Origin: an uncultured Desulfovibrio sp.
GTDB taxonomy: Bacteria; Desulfobacterota; Desulfovibrionia; Desulfovibrionales; Desulfovibrionaceae
Direction: 5' to 3'
Assembly (NCBI GenBank): GCA_944327295.1
Contig: CALVHF010000011.1
Location: forward strand, 1-41,200
Length of the DNA stretch: 41,200 bases
Position numbers and translations under genes: made by a program
Shown here: positions 1-8,054 of the stretch, one piece after another
How positions within the stretch are numbered: position 1 is the first letter of the stretch
How the letters are laid out: every line of letters begins with the position of its first letter
The notes under the pieces: model-generated
What the model was told of the DNA's origin: nothing
Database searches by the model: none
What the model saw: the letters and a program-made list of their open reading frames with translations, nothing else

Positions 1-1138
1 GTGCCCCTGCCTCTGCTGCAGACTGAGCGATCTTTCCAGCGCGAGCCTTGGCCTGTCCGGCTCCGGACACATCAGCCTGGCTTTCGGCCGCAGACTGCTG
101 ATCCTTTGCAGGCTTGGCGGACACTGGCCGCTCTGCGGCAGGTTTCCCAGGCTCTATGACCTGCCCCTGCACTCCCTTGGGCGGCAGCGGAGGCTGCGGA
201 AGGACATATTTGGATACAGGCTGTGCCTCGGTCTCTGCCTGTGGCTGTCGATCCCTGCCGGAAGCGGCCGAGTTCTTCCCGCCACGGGCAGTATCATGGG
301 GAGGTTCATGGGCAGTCGCCTGTGCGCCCTTCCCGGTCTGGGCAAGCGCCGGGGCTACTTGTGCGGCAGGCCTTTTTGCGTGCGGGTCAACAACAAGTTC
401 ATGGGCTCCGGGCACCGGCGGATATCTGCTGATAATATGCCCTGGCACCACAGGCTGCGCCTTGTTTCCTTCTGCCGAAACCTCTCCCTTTCCAGCTGCA
501 GCCTTCTTCTGATCCTGGGGGCTGGGTGCAACGACCACAGTTGGTGTGCGCTGCAGCAGGGTGGGCGCATCGGGAATGTCCTGGCCCGGGACAAAGTCAT
601 AGCCTGCAAACGTCTCGCCGCGCTCTCTGGCTGCGGCCTCGGCACGGGCACGGGCATCCTCTTCGGCATAGCCCGCTTCCCTGGTACGGTATTCAGTCTG
701 CCTTCTGGCATGGGCGCGGACTTCCTCCATCAGGGCCTTGTCAGGATCGTCCTCCTCGGCCTGCGTCTTCTGAATCTGGAAGCTGCAGACAAGATCTATG
801 GGCTGACCGTCCGGCGGCGGTGCAAAGCGGCCTATCTTGTAGGCTGCCCCGCAGGTGGAGCTGTCCAGGGCCTCCAGGCCGGAAGGCCGCACCACCCGGC
901 AGTCCGACAGCATGCCGGAGCTGTCTATGGAGAGCACAATTTCCGTGCGGAAGTCCCCGTGCAGGCCCTGCGGTGCCACCCAGACCTCGCCCAGGCGCCG
1001 AAAGACGGACTGGGCATAGTCCTCGCCGCTGACACCGCCCGAAATAAGCGTGTGTGTTGCCGCCTGGGATGCAGAGACTGAACAAAGAAGGACAAGCAGT
1101 GCAAGACCACAGCGAAAAATGCGCACACGCCTGTGCAT
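1..1138 (-). CDS. Secreted protein with N-terminal TolA/TonB-like domain and Pro/Ala/Gln-rich tail (partial, 3' end outside window)
   Basis: The frame is open from ATG 1138 to the window edge (about 379 codons). GGAGG lies 8 nt upstream of the ATG. The N-terminus (MHRRVRIFRCGLALL...) is a signal peptide with likely cleavage after SASQA at residue ~26. Residues ~40-110 resemble the TonB/TolA C-terminal fold: the stretch SDCRVVRPSG followed by DSSTCGAAYKIGRFAPPPDG parallels QDCLVVRSSG and the following DSSC...FPPPP in the neighbouring TolA. An Arg/Glu-rich probable coiled coil follows (~120-165), then a long low-complexity region rich in P, A, Q and K. It lies 195 bp downstream of tolA on the same strand, so a periplasmic role in the Tol-Pal envelope system is inferred. 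The exact function is unknown. It is not TolB: no beta-propeller repeats are visible. Any further C-terminal domain lies beyond the window. Confidence 0.75.
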   Translation of the reverse strand, partial: MHRRVRIFRCGLALLVLLCSVSASQAATHTLISGGVSGEDYAQSVFRRLGEVWVAPQGLHGDFRTEIVLSIDSSGMLSDCRVVRPSGLEALDSSTCGAAYKIGRFAPPPDGQPIDLVCSFQIQKTQAEEDDPDKALMEEVRAHARRQTEYRTREAGYAEEDARARAEAAARERGETFAGYDFVPGQDIPDAPTLLQRTPTVVVAPSPQDQKKAAAGKGEVSAEGNKAQPVVPGHIISRYPPVPGAHELVVDPHAKRPAAQVAPALAQTGKGAQATAHEPPHDTARGGKNSAASGRDRQPQAETEAQPVSKYVLPQPPLPPKGVQGQVIEPGKPAAERPVSAKPAKDQQSAAESQADVSGAGQAKARAGKIAQSAAEAGA

Positions 1139-1333
1139 GAGAGCACCTCCTGCAGAGCTGTTTGAGTAGTGAAAGAAACGGACCTTGCCTTGAGCAGGTG
1201 CATGACCTTCTGCCCGGCACAGACAAAGAAAGACGTCACGAAGAGCACTCCCTGAATGGGGACAGAGCACAGGGGGACGTCTTCTCCTCTGGGGCCGGAC
1301 GTGCGGCCTACCCGCGACAGTGCACCGCTGGGG

Positions 1334-2314
1334 CTAGCCCTGACGCAGCTCGTTGAGCGTGAAGACCATTTCCAGGTTCTGGTATTCCGGAGTGGGTGGC
1401 GGCGGGAAATCGCCGGCCCTGCTCGTCCTCATGATGGCATTGATGCAGGAAGAGTCATACTGCACATTGCCCGAAGAGCGGACAACCAGGCAATCCTGGA
1501 CCTCACCGCTGGTGGAGACCTCAATCAGAATGGTACACTGCAGATTCTGCCGCGTACCCGAAGCATACCCCCAGTTCGGACGCACGGCCAGCATGACCTG
1601 ACCTATGTACACGGAATGCAAGCCACCGCCACCGGGACCAGAGCCTTCACCGCCACCTCCGCCATGGTTGCCGCTGGCCCTCTTGCGGGCTTCGGCAAGA
1701 GCACGCTCCACGGAGGAGCCCCTGTCACCGGATTCAGCCCTGGACGTTGCCTTGCGACGAGCCTGATTCAGAGCTGCCTGCACGGCATCCTCCTCCTTCT
1801 TGCTGTCGCTCTTGCTGTCCTTCTTGTCTTTGGCAGCCGTCTGCTTCTTCCTGGGCTCTTCCTTCTTGGGTTCGGCCTTTTTCGGCTGTTCCTTCTTGGG
1901 TTCTGGCTTGGGCGCAGGCTTTTCCTTCTTGACCGGAGCCTCTTCCTTCTTGGGCTCGGGCTTGGGTTCAGGCTTGGGCTTGGGCTGCGGCTCGGGCTTC
2001 TTCGGCTCCTCCTTCTTCATGGGCCGATCTTCCTTAGGAGCGACAATGGGCGCAGCCTTGGTCTCCTCCCTGGCAGTGGCAGCAACCTCGGCCTTTTCGG
2101 CCGGAGGTGTCGGAGCAGGCTCGCCCTCTCCCTTGTCCCCCATGGGGCCCAGGATGGGAGAAGGCGTCTTGTTTCCACCGGGGTCGCCCTCAACCAGGCT
2201 GATGAGCACAGGTTTTTCCATATTGATGAGTGGCTGCCCCACCGGCCACAGCCAGATCAGCAGAATAACCCCTATGTGCAGGCACAGGGACAATATATAT
2301 GATGCCAGCGGCAT
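1334..2314 (-). CDS. tolA: TolA-like cell-envelope protein (TonB C-terminal domain)
   Basis: The 326-residue protein has the TolA plan: one N-terminal membrane anchor (residues ~5-24, YILSLCLHIGVILLIWLW), a long periplasmic domain of Lys/Pro/Glu repeats (~95-195), a Gly-rich hinge (GGGGGEGSGPGGGG, ~220-235) and a C-terminal TolA/TonB domain (~236-326) with a conserved cysteine pair (QDC...DSSC). In the Tol-Pal system TolA is pulled by the TolQR proton motor and reaches across the periplasm, stabilising the outer membrane at constriction. The gene starts 14 nt after the tolR stop, with GGGGA upstream, so it is translated in one unit with tolQR. A TonB role cannot be fully excluded from sequence, but the anchor and the long KP-rich stalk next to TolQR favour TolA. 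The KP repeats are low complexity and evolve fast, so only the two ends are informative. Confidence 0.85.
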   Translation of the reverse strand: MPLASYILSLCLHIGVILLIWLWPVGQPLINMEKPVLISLVEGDPGGNKTPSPILGPMGDKGEGEPAPTPPAEKAEVAATAREETKAAPIVAPKEDRPMKKEEPKKPEPQPKPKPEPKPEPKKEEAPVKKEKPAPKPEPKKEQPKKAEPKKEEPRKKQTAAKDKKDSKSDSKKEEDAVQAALNQARRKATSRAESGDRGSSVERALAEARKRASGNHGGGGGEGSGPGGGGLHSVYIGQVMLAVRPNWGYASGTRQNLQCTILIEVSTSGEVQDCLVVRSSGNVQYDSSCINAIMRTSRAGDFPPPPTPEYQNLEMVFTLNELRQG

Positions 2315-2328
2315 AAAGTTCTCGTCCC

Positions 2329-2781
2329 CTATTTTCTGCCTGCTGCCGAACGTGCAGCCGAGGCTGCAGACGCAGCAGTTGCACTGTTTTCGGCAATCAC
2401 ACCAAGCTTTTCTATCCCCACGGCCTTGATGCGTCCCATGACATCGACGACCAGGCCATAGGGCACTTCCTTGTCGGCCTGCAGAAACAGGCTCTTGTTC
2501 TTTTCCTTGACCAGGCTTTTCAGAAAGCCTTCGAGTTGTTCAATGTCGTCCACGCGGTATTCGTCAAGGAAAATGGCTCCGTCACGGCGCACGGTCAGCG
2601 TCATGTGCTCCGTTTCCGTGGGCAGGACCTCTACCTGCTTGGTTTGCGGCAGATCGACATCAAGGCCCTCACTCATCATGGGGGTAGCCACCATGAAGAT
2701 GATGAGCATAACGAGCATGACGTCCACAAAGGGCGTCACATTGATTTCAGAGACAAAGCGGCCTGGTTGAGAAGCTTGCAT
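2329..2781 (-). CDS. tolR: TolR/ExbD-family proton-channel subunit
   Basis: The 150-residue protein has the ExbD/TolR signature at its start: EINVTPFVDVMLVMLIIFMV, in which the Asp in PFVDVMLV is the membrane carboxylate that carries protons with TolQ. After the single membrane segment (~17-38) comes a periplasmic domain (~40-140) with the typical VDLPQT and LTVRRDGAIFLDE stretches. The C-terminus is Ala/Ser-rich. The gene starts 18 nt after tolQ, with GGGAG before the ATG, and ends 14 nt before tolA. Together with TolQ it forms the inner-membrane motor that energises TolA. ExbD for a TonB system is the alternative name; the neighbouring TolA-like protein supports TolR. Confidence 0.88.
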   Translation of the reverse strand: MQASQPGRFVSEINVTPFVDVMLVMLIIFMVATPMMSEGLDVDLPQTKQVEVLPTETEHMTLTVRRDGAIFLDEYRVDDIEQLEGFLKSLVKEKNKSLFLQADKEVPYGLVVDVMGRIKAVGIEKLGVIAENSATAASAASAARSAAGRK

Positions 2782-2799
2782 CTCTCGTTCTCCCTGCCT

Positions 2800-3495
2800 C
2801 TAGTACTCGGTCGAGCCTGTGCGGGAAATCTTCCTGTGGGCATTGAGTTCGCGCTGCACGCGGTTGAGGAAGATGCCAGCAAAGTTGACAAGCAGCGTAT
2901 CTATCTGGGCCAGGCGTCCAAGGAAGAAATTGAAGCCGATGGTGGCGGGCACTGCCACGGCTAGACCAATGGCTGTGGCGACCAAGGCTTCGGAAATGCC
3001 GGGGGCCACAGTGGCAAGGGAGGCAGACTTAGACATGCCTATGGAATGGAAGGAGTGCATGATGCCCCACACTGTACCAAACAGGCCGATAAAGGGTGCC
3101 GTGTTGGAACACGTGGCCAGCAGGGAAAAGGAAGACTGCAAGCGGGAGAGCTCGGAACCGACGCCCTGACGCAGGGCACGGCGCACGTTGTCCACAATGA
3201 CATCGGAACTGTTGCCCAGTTCCTTGGACCTGTTGAATTCGGTCACACCCTTCTGGGCAACCACATAGAGCGGGGAACCCGGATCGGCACCCAGCTGCTG
3301 CACTGCATCACGCAGATTGGGCGCATTCTCGAAGTTCCTGATGCCTTGCAGGGCCTTGCGCTTGGCAGCTCCAAGAAGAAGGGCCTTCTGAATCATCAGG
3401 CCCCAGCTTCCCACTGACATGAGAAAGAGAATGAGCAGGACGGCCTTTGCCACCAGACTGGCATTGGCAATCATGCTGAAAAAACTGAATTCCAT
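2800..3495 (-). CDS. tolQ: TolQ/ExbB/MotA-family proton-channel protein
   Basis: The 231-residue protein has three membrane segments (roughly 14-36, 128-150 and 165-190). The MotA/ExbB domain shows LLATCSNTAPFIGLFGTVWGIM in segment 2 and GISEALVATAIGLAVAVPA in segment 3, the standard fingerprint of TolQ/ExbB. ATG 3495 is preferred because GGAGAG lies just upstream; a TTG at 3510 would add five residues but has no ribosome site. It is the first gene of a tolQRA cluster with gaps of 18 and 14 nt. TolQ forms the pentameric channel that, with TolR, uses the proton gradient to drive TolA. About 190 bp separate it from the upstream tRNA thiolase gene on the same strand; no clear terminator was seen there. 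Confidence 0.9.
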   Translation of the reverse strand: MEFSFFSMIANASLVAKAVLLILFLMSVGSWGLMIQKALLLGAAKRKALQGIRNFENAPNLRDAVQQLGADPGSPLYVVAQKGVTEFNRSKELGNSSDVIVDNVRRALRQGVGSELSRLQSSFSLLATCSNTAPFIGLFGTVWGIMHSFHSIGMSKSASLATVAPGISEALVATAIGLAVAVPATIGFNFFLGRLAQIDTLLVNFAGIFLNRVQRELNAHRKISRTGSTEY

Positions 3496-3684
3496 TGAAC
3501 TCTCCAGCAAAAAAAGAGATTGGCTGCTTTTTGTGATGTGCAGCCCTGCCAGGCATCAATATGCCTGTGGGGCAGCCGTGCCGGGCACAATGCTACGAAA
3601 AAGAGGGATTTTCAAGGCCTCTTCCTCTTGCTCCTGCATGCCCTGGCCACTCTCGCTTCCCATATGACAGGAACACTCCGTCTT

Positions 3685-4485
3685 TCAGTCCTGCACACGG
3701 GCTGCATGCCCCAATCCCCTGTCCTTTTTACTCTCCCTTGTGCCATTTTTCTGACGATCCTTGTCAAACTGCCAGCGCAGAAGGCCGTTGAAAATGCATT
3801 TTTCGGCATTGCCGGTGACTCCGTACAAGGTCTTCAGCGTCGCCTCCATGTCCGAGCGCGAGGTGTGCCCTGCCGAAGGACAGGGATTGGCCCAGACAGG
3901 CAGCTCCCAGCGCCGTGCGGCGGCACGGATGTGACGCTTGTTCACAAGCATCAGGGGACGTATGACCTGCAGGGCACCGCCAAAGAAGGGCTCGCACATG
4001 GACATGCCTTCCACACGGCCGTTGCGGCAGAGATTGAGAAAGAAGGTACTGACCAGATCCTCGGCATTGTGCCCTATGGCCAGATGGGTAAGATGGTATT
4101 CCCGGCACAGCTCGAACAGGCGCCTGCGCCTCAGCCAGGCACAGCGAAAGCAGGGGCTGTTGCGCAGATTCTGTTCCGAATGCCCCTGCAGGCCGTAATC
4201 CGTCACTTCAATGTGGCCTGCTATGCCGTTTTCGGCAAGCCAGCGCACCAGAGGGGCGTGGTTGGCAGGATCAAAACCCGGATTCAGGTGGATGGCGAGA
4301 AGCTCGAAGGGAAAGGGGACAATGCCCTGCCGTATGCGCAGGCACTTAAGCAGGACAAAGCTGTCCACACCGCCGGACACGGCCACACCGACCCTGCAGC
4401 CGGGATAGAGCATGCCTGTCTGCTGCATCGCCTTGCCCATGCTCCGGATGCAGGTTTCCTGGGCAAAATTTCTTTTCTCTCTCAT
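3685..4485 (-). CDS. TtcA-type PP-loop ATPase (tRNA sulfurtransferase family)
   Basis: The 266-residue protein has the PP-loop SGGVDS at 37-42, which binds ATP and activates the target base as an adenylate. A CFRC pair sits at 112-115 and a third cysteine at 202 (NPCPSAG). This CxxC-plus-one-Cys layout is the [4Fe-4S] site of TtcA, the enzyme that thiolates cytidine 32 of tRNA. GHNAED (138-143) is the family's second conserved block. ATG 4485 is chosen because AAGGAG lies about 7 nt upstream; the frame extends further upstream without conserved sequence. The cluster cysteines argue against TilS (lysidine synthetase). The exact tRNA target cannot be read from sequence. The gene lies upstream of tolQ on the same strand and may be co-transcribed. 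Confidence 0.8.
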   Translation of the reverse strand: MREKRNFAQETCIRSMGKAMQQTGMLYPGCRVGVAVSGGVDSFVLLKCLRIRQGIVPFPFELLAIHLNPGFDPANHAPLVRWLAENGIAGHIEVTDYGLQGHSEQNLRNSPCFRCAWLRRRRLFELCREYHLTHLAIGHNAEDLVSTFFLNLCRNGRVEGMSMCEPFFGGALQVIRPLMLVNKRHIRAAARRWELPVWANPCPSAGHTSRSDMEATLKTLYGVTGNAEKCIFNGLLRWQFDKDRQKNGTRESKKDRGLGHAARVQD

Positions 4486-4940
4486 GGGGCTCCTTACCGG
4501 AAGTGAAATTTGTCTCCTCATATACAGAAGGGACAATGGTTGTACGGGGGCAGTCTCACAAAAAAAAGACCGCCCACAACTCTTCAAGGTGCTGCACAAC
4601 AAGGGTGCGCCGCGAAGGTTGGGTACCTGCAAGAGGGCCGGCTGGCAAGTCTGTGCGCCCCCCCCAAAAAAAAAACGCTGTACAGAGCTGCCTTCTGCCG
4701 GACAGCACGCAGATCTTGAGAAAAGATCCTGTTCAAAGGGACTGTTCAAAAAAATAAAAGCAGTCTATACAGGGAGATGAACTTCTGGAAGCGCATTTCG
4801 GATCTGGACATTTGCCAAAAAAAATTCTATTGAGGCAAATTTCAGATTGGCCTTGCTTCCACCGTTCACACTCAAGACCCCTTGACAGGGCAGACACCAA
4901 ACTTATGTTATCCAAAGAATGTGTCTGTTCAGGAGGTTAT
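4486..4940. other. 455-bp intergenic region between divergent thiolase gene and rpoZ
   Basis: No coding sequence is supported. The region holds a C8-A10 homopolymer run (4658-4675), two nearby copies of CTGTTCAAA (about 4729-4755), and an inverted repeat TTTGCC / GGCAAA (4811-4816 and 4834-4839) around an A-rich loop. The rpoZ promoter lies at its right end. Confidence 0.6.
4882..4909 (+). promoter_or_regulatory. Sigma-70-type promoter of rpoZ
   Basis: TTGACA at 4882-4887 and TATGTT at 4904-4909 are separated by 16 nt. The predicted start falls about 25 nt before the rpoZ ATG, and AGGAGG sits at 4931-4936. Confidence 0.6.
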
Positions 4941-5141
4941 ATGGCTCGCATCACAGTCGAAGATTGCCAGCAGCTCGTGCAGAACCGCTTTCTTCTTGTA
5001 CAGATGGCTATCAAGCGTGTCCATCAGTACAGGAATGGGTACGGTCCGCTCATCGAGTCCAACAACAAAGAAATTGTTACGGCCCTGCGTGAAATTGCCG
5101 CAGGCAAGGTGCTCGCTGACGATCCGACCCTGAAGAAATAG
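4941..5141 (+). CDS. rpoZ: RNA polymerase omega subunit
   Basis: The 66-residue protein reads [17 protein letters not shown]..., the standard N-terminus of bacterial omega (ARITVEDC, then NRFxLV). It contains the conserved block where most omegas have K-ARQ-: here [19 protein letters not shown], followed by [17 protein letters not shown]. Omega helps assemble and stabilise the beta-prime subunit. ATG 4941 is set by AGGAGG at 4931-4936; an in-frame upstream extension to 4812 is unconserved. The gene is slightly short compared with the ~90 residues of E. coli, but normal for delta-proteobacterial omegas. dnaJ follows 240 bp downstream in the same direction. Confidence 0.9.
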   Translation: MARITVEDCQQLVQNRFLLVQMAIKRVHQYRNGYGPLIESNNKEIVTALREIAAGKVLADDPTLKK

Positions 5142-5382
5142 TCTTCTGAAAAAGGCCGGACGCCTGCTCCAAGGCCTGCGCACACTGTCTGCTCCAAGCC
5201 CTTCTCCCTTTCCGGCGCACTGTTTCTCCGGCAGCCTTTTGCATGTTCCCTGTGGATTGCGGGGAAAAGGAATCTCTGCCGCACTTCTTTTTTCCCTTCC
5301 TACTTTTCTTGTGCAGACGCTTTCAGTATTTCTGATCTTCTTTTGTACAGTAACAGTATGACCTGTTCCCTGGATCATCCAT

Positions 5383-6510
5383 ATGGAAAATAAGAGAGAC
5401 TATTACGAAGTTCTTGGTGTCTCCAGAAACGCGACCCAAGAAGAACTGAAAAAGGCCTACCGCAAGCTGACCTTTCAGTATCATCCGGATCGCAACCCCG
5501 GCAACAAGGAAGCCGAAGAGAAGTTCAAGGAAGCTGCAGAAGCCTACAATGTCCTGCGCGACGAGAACAAGCGTGCCCGCTACGATCAGTTCGGCTTTGA
5601 GGGCGTTGGCCAGGGCCAGGGTTTTACCAACACAAGCGACATTTTCTCCCAGTTCGGGGACATCTTCAGCGATCTCTTCGGCTTTGGTGCCACTCAGGGT
5701 GGGGCCATGCAGGGTTCGGACCTGCGCTATGCCCTGACTGTCACCTTTGAACAGGCTGCCAAGGGCGATGAAGTCAAGCTCACCCTGCCGCGCCACGCCA
5801 CCTGCGAAACCTGCCATGGCACAGGTGCCGCACCCGGGACCAAGGCCGAAACCTGTCCCCACTGCCATGGACGCGGTCAGATCCGCCGCTCGCAGGGCTT
5901 CTTCTCTCTTGCCACTCCCTGCCCCCAGTGCCACGGAACAGGTCAGTACATTCCCAAGCCCTGCCCCAAGTGTCACGGCGACGGCTTCGTCAAGACCACC
6001 AAGGAACTCTATGTGCGCATTCCTGCCGGTGTCGATTCCGGCACACGCCTGCGCGTCCATGGTGAGGGCGAACCCGGCATGTACGGCGGACCTGCCGGCG
6101 ACCTCTACGTGGTCATCAACGTCGAGCCCAGCAAGATCTACGAACGCCAGGGGCAGGATCTCATCTACACAACGAGCATTTCCTTTGTGCAGGCGGCCCT
6201 GGGCTGCCGCATCACCGTGCCGGGTCTCAAGGAAGAACTTCCCCTGGAAATTCCCAAGGGCATACAGAGCGGCACAGTGCTGCGCATTGCCGGCGAGGGC
6301 ATGCCCTATATCGGACGCTCGCAGCGCGGCAACCTGCTTGTACAGGTCAAGGTGCTCACGCCCACGAAACTCAATGACAGGCAGATTGAGCTGCTCAAGG
6401 AATTCGAAGAGCTCTCCAACAAGCCTGAATCCTTCCTTGATGCCGCCGAGAACCTCAAGGAAGAAGTCAAGAAGAAATTCCGCAAGGCCAAGAAGACCAT
6501 GGGTCTCTAG
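5383..6510 (+). CDS. dnaJ: Chaperone DnaJ (type I Hsp40)
   Basis: The 375-residue protein has all type I DnaJ domains in order: J-domain (~5-70) with HPD at 34-36, a Gly/Phe region (~75-110), a cysteine-rich zinc domain with four CxxCxGxG repeats ([32 protein letters not shown]) and the C-terminal substrate-binding domain (~215-345). The length is normal. DnaJ hands unfolded clients to DnaK and stimulates its ATPase. The ribosome site is weak (GGAT before CATATG). No CIRCE element (TTAGCACTC-N9-GAGTGCTAA) was found in the 240-bp upstream gap, so control by HrcA is not supported here. The gene ends at a strong bidirectional terminator (6529-6560). Confidence 0.96.
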   Translation: MENKRDYYEVLGVSRNATQEELKKAYRKLTFQYHPDRNPGNKEAEEKFKEAAEAYNVLRDENKRARYDQFGFEGVGQGQGFTNTSDIFSQFGDIFSDLFGFGATQGGAMQGSDLRYALTVTFEQAAKGDEVKLTLPRHATCETCHGTGAAPGTKAETCPHCHGRGQIRRSQGFFSLATPCPQCHGTGQYIPKPCPKCHGDGFVKTTKELYVRIPAGVDSGTRLRVHGEGEPGMYGGPAGDLYVVINVEPSKIYERQGQDLIYTTSISFVQAALGCRITVPGLKEELPLEIPKGIQSGTVLRIAGEGMPYIGRSQRGNLLVQVKVLTPTKLNDRQIELLKEFEELSNKPESFLDAAENLKEEVKKKFRKAKKTMGL

Positions 6511-6518
6511 GCCGGATC

Positions 6519-6842
6519 TCATTGTTTCAAAGCCCCTGACAAAGGGGCTTTTTTGTTTTTGAGCCCGCTTGCGCCGCTCTTGTCCGTCTCGCAGGCTCCC
6601 TCGCGCTCAAACAGCTCCGGGGCCCTGTCCAGCAAGGCTTCTGCCAAGGCGCCGAGATCCGGCCTGTACTGCCCCTGTTCTGCCAGGCGCACCAGTTCCT
6701 GCAGGCGCCGCATTCTGTCCTGTACGCCCGGGCTTTGGGGGCAGGCCTCCACCGATCCCGAAGACGCCCCAGGGGATGCGGCAGGCACTGCCGCATCCCT
6801 GTCAAAAGCAGCCGATCGTTCGCTCCAGGGAGTCTTGCCCAT
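6519..6842 (-). CDS. Small FlgM-like protein downstream of metF
   Basis: The 107-residue protein has no signal peptide. Residues ~41-80 (RMRRLQELVRLAEQGQYRPD, then LGALAEALLDRAPELF) match the C-terminal pattern of the anti-sigma-28 factor FlgM: Arg start, 'xxGxYxxD', then 'xxLAxxLLDR'. The rest is Ala/Ser/Pro-rich and probably disordered, as in FlgM. The ATG lies 21 nt after the metF stop with GCAGGA upstream, so it is probably translated from the metF transcript. The frame crosses the dnaJ terminator hairpin, so its last residues are encoded by that element. The FlgM assignment rests on one short motif; no flagellar gene is nearby. Confidence 0.55.
   Translation of the reverse strand: MGKTPWSERSAAFDRDAAVPAASPGASSGSVEACPQSPGVQDRMRRLQELVRLAEQGQYRPDLGALAEALLDRAPELFEREGACETDKSGASGLKNKKAPLSGALKQ
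6529..6560 (+). terminator. Intrinsic terminator after dnaJ
   Basis: The stem AAGCCCCT / AGGGGCTT (6530-6537 and 6543-6550) with a GACAA loop is followed by a T run. The A run on the left makes it usable for the convergent minus-strand gene, whose stop codon (6519-6521) lies just beyond it. Confidence 0.85.
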
Positions 6843-6863
6843 GATGTGGTCCTGCCGCTCTTT

Positions 6864-7733
6864 CTACTTGTCCAGGCCGCATTCGCGTACGATGCGGCTG
6901 CACAGGTCCGCCTTGTTCAGGGTATAGAGGTGGATGCCCGGGGCACCGCCAATCAGAAGTCGCGAAATCAGGTCAACGCTGAAGTCCAGGCAGATTTTTG
7001 CCACGTCCTCATTGCTGCGCCTGTCCGCCTCCTCCAGTTCCAGGAAAAGCTTGCCGGGAATGGAGGCGCCGCACAGGGAGAGCACCCTCTTGAGGGACGA
7101 CAGGCTCTGTATGGGCATGACCCCGGGAATCACCGGGCAGTTGCAGCCGTGCCGGCGCAGCCATTCCACCAGTTCAAAGTATTCCCGCACATCGAAGAAG
7201 AGCTGGGTCACTACAAAGCCTGCACCAAATTCCAGCTTGCGCAGGGTATAGGCCCGGTCGTCGGCAAAACTCTGGGATTCGGGATGCGGATGCGGATAGC
7301 CTGCCACACCAATACCCATGTCCGGAGCCTGCAGGCGTATATAGCGCACAAGGTCTGCTGCATGTCTGAAGGGGCCCTCCCAGGTCCAGACCACATCCTT
7401 GGGAGGATCTCCCCGCAGGGCCAGAACATTGTGCACACCCGCCTCCTGAAGCTTGTCCAGATATTCGGCCAGGCCCTGCACCCTGGCATTGACGCAGGTC
7501 AGATGACTCATCACGCACAGGCCCATGGACGCAAGCTCCCTGACGACAGACAGGGTCTTTTCCTGCTTCCCTCCTCCGGCGCCATAGGTCACCGAGGTAA
7601 ACAGCGGGCTGCAGGCCTGCAGCCGGTCAACAGCCACATAAAAATCCTTCAGAGCCGCATCATTGGCCGGCGGAAAGAATTCAAAGGAAACAAAGGGCTT
7701 CTTGCGTGCCCTGAGCAAATCGTCAATTCTCAT
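6864..7733 (-). CDS. metF: 5,10-methylenetetrahydrofolate reductase
   Basis: The 289-residue protein has the MetF TIM barrel from its first strand, FVSFEFFPP (the conserved Glu is a catalytic acid), through SVTYGAGG, LRGDPP and VVTQLFFD to PGVMPI. It reduces methylene-THF to methyl-THF with FAD, supplying methyl groups for methionine synthesis. The length is normal. ATG 7733 follows CAGGAG; the open frame continues upstream to 7934 without conservation. FlgM-like DNA follows 21 nt downstream. The approximately 200-nt upstream region was checked by eye for S-box and cobalamin-box motifs and none was found. Confidence 0.93.
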   Translation of the reverse strand: MRIDDLLRARKKPFVSFEFFPPANDAALKDFYVAVDRLQACSPLFTSVTYGAGGGKQEKTLSVVRELASMGLCVMSHLTCVNARVQGLAEYLDKLQEAGVHNVLALRGDPPKDVVWTWEGPFRHAADLVRYIRLQAPDMGIGVAGYPHPHPESQSFADDRAYTLRKLEFGAGFVVTQLFFDVREYFELVEWLRRHGCNCPVIPGVMPIQSLSSLKRVLSLCGASIPGKLFLELEEADRRSNEDVAKICLDFSVDLISRLLIGGAPGIHLYTLNKADLCSRIVRECGLDK

Positions 7734-8054
7734 TCCGTGCTCCTGATATATTGTCTGTGCATCACCATATGCATTTTCCGGAGTATTTGAGGCGAACAGC
7801 CCTTTTCTCCCCCCTGTGCGGCCCAGGCAAGGCCAGGTTATCGGGACGAAAGACGCAGCATAGGGCTCAGGACCCGGACACCCCCCTGACACGAGGGTGC
7901 CACAGCCGTTCTTCCTGTTCGCACGCCGTTCCATGAGTACGGCAAAGTTGCAGGCTTTGACAAGCCATGCCCGTGATCCTGTCTGTCACGACAGAGCCTT
8001 TCCCGGAAACCATTTCCCGAGTGCCGCCCTTGCCAAAGAGGTCCAATCTACATA
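7734..8054. other. Divergent intergenic region metF / phosphodiester glycosidase gene
   Basis: This 321-bp gap separates divergent genes. A TTGACA on the plus strand (7957-7962) overlaps a TTGTCA on the minus strand; the latter has TACTCA 18 nt downstream toward metF. Both are plausible -35 boxes, but the plus-strand -10 is poor. No coding sequence or recognised riboswitch is seen. Confidence 0.45.

Noticed and set aside
4658..4675. C8-A10 tract as a phase-variable switch
   Set aside because: It lies outside any credible gene or promoter, so slippage would have no obvious effect.
5142..5382. CIRCE element or heat-shock promoter before dnaJ
   Set aside because: No TTAGCACTC/GAGTGCTAA repeat and no good sigma-32-like boxes were seen.
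5323..6522. 399-codon open frame antisense to dnaJ
   Set aside because: DnaJ is unmistakable on the plus strand; the antisense product has no motif.
7734..7980. Riboswitch upstream of metF
   Set aside because: S-box and cobalamin-box landmarks were searched for by eye and not found.
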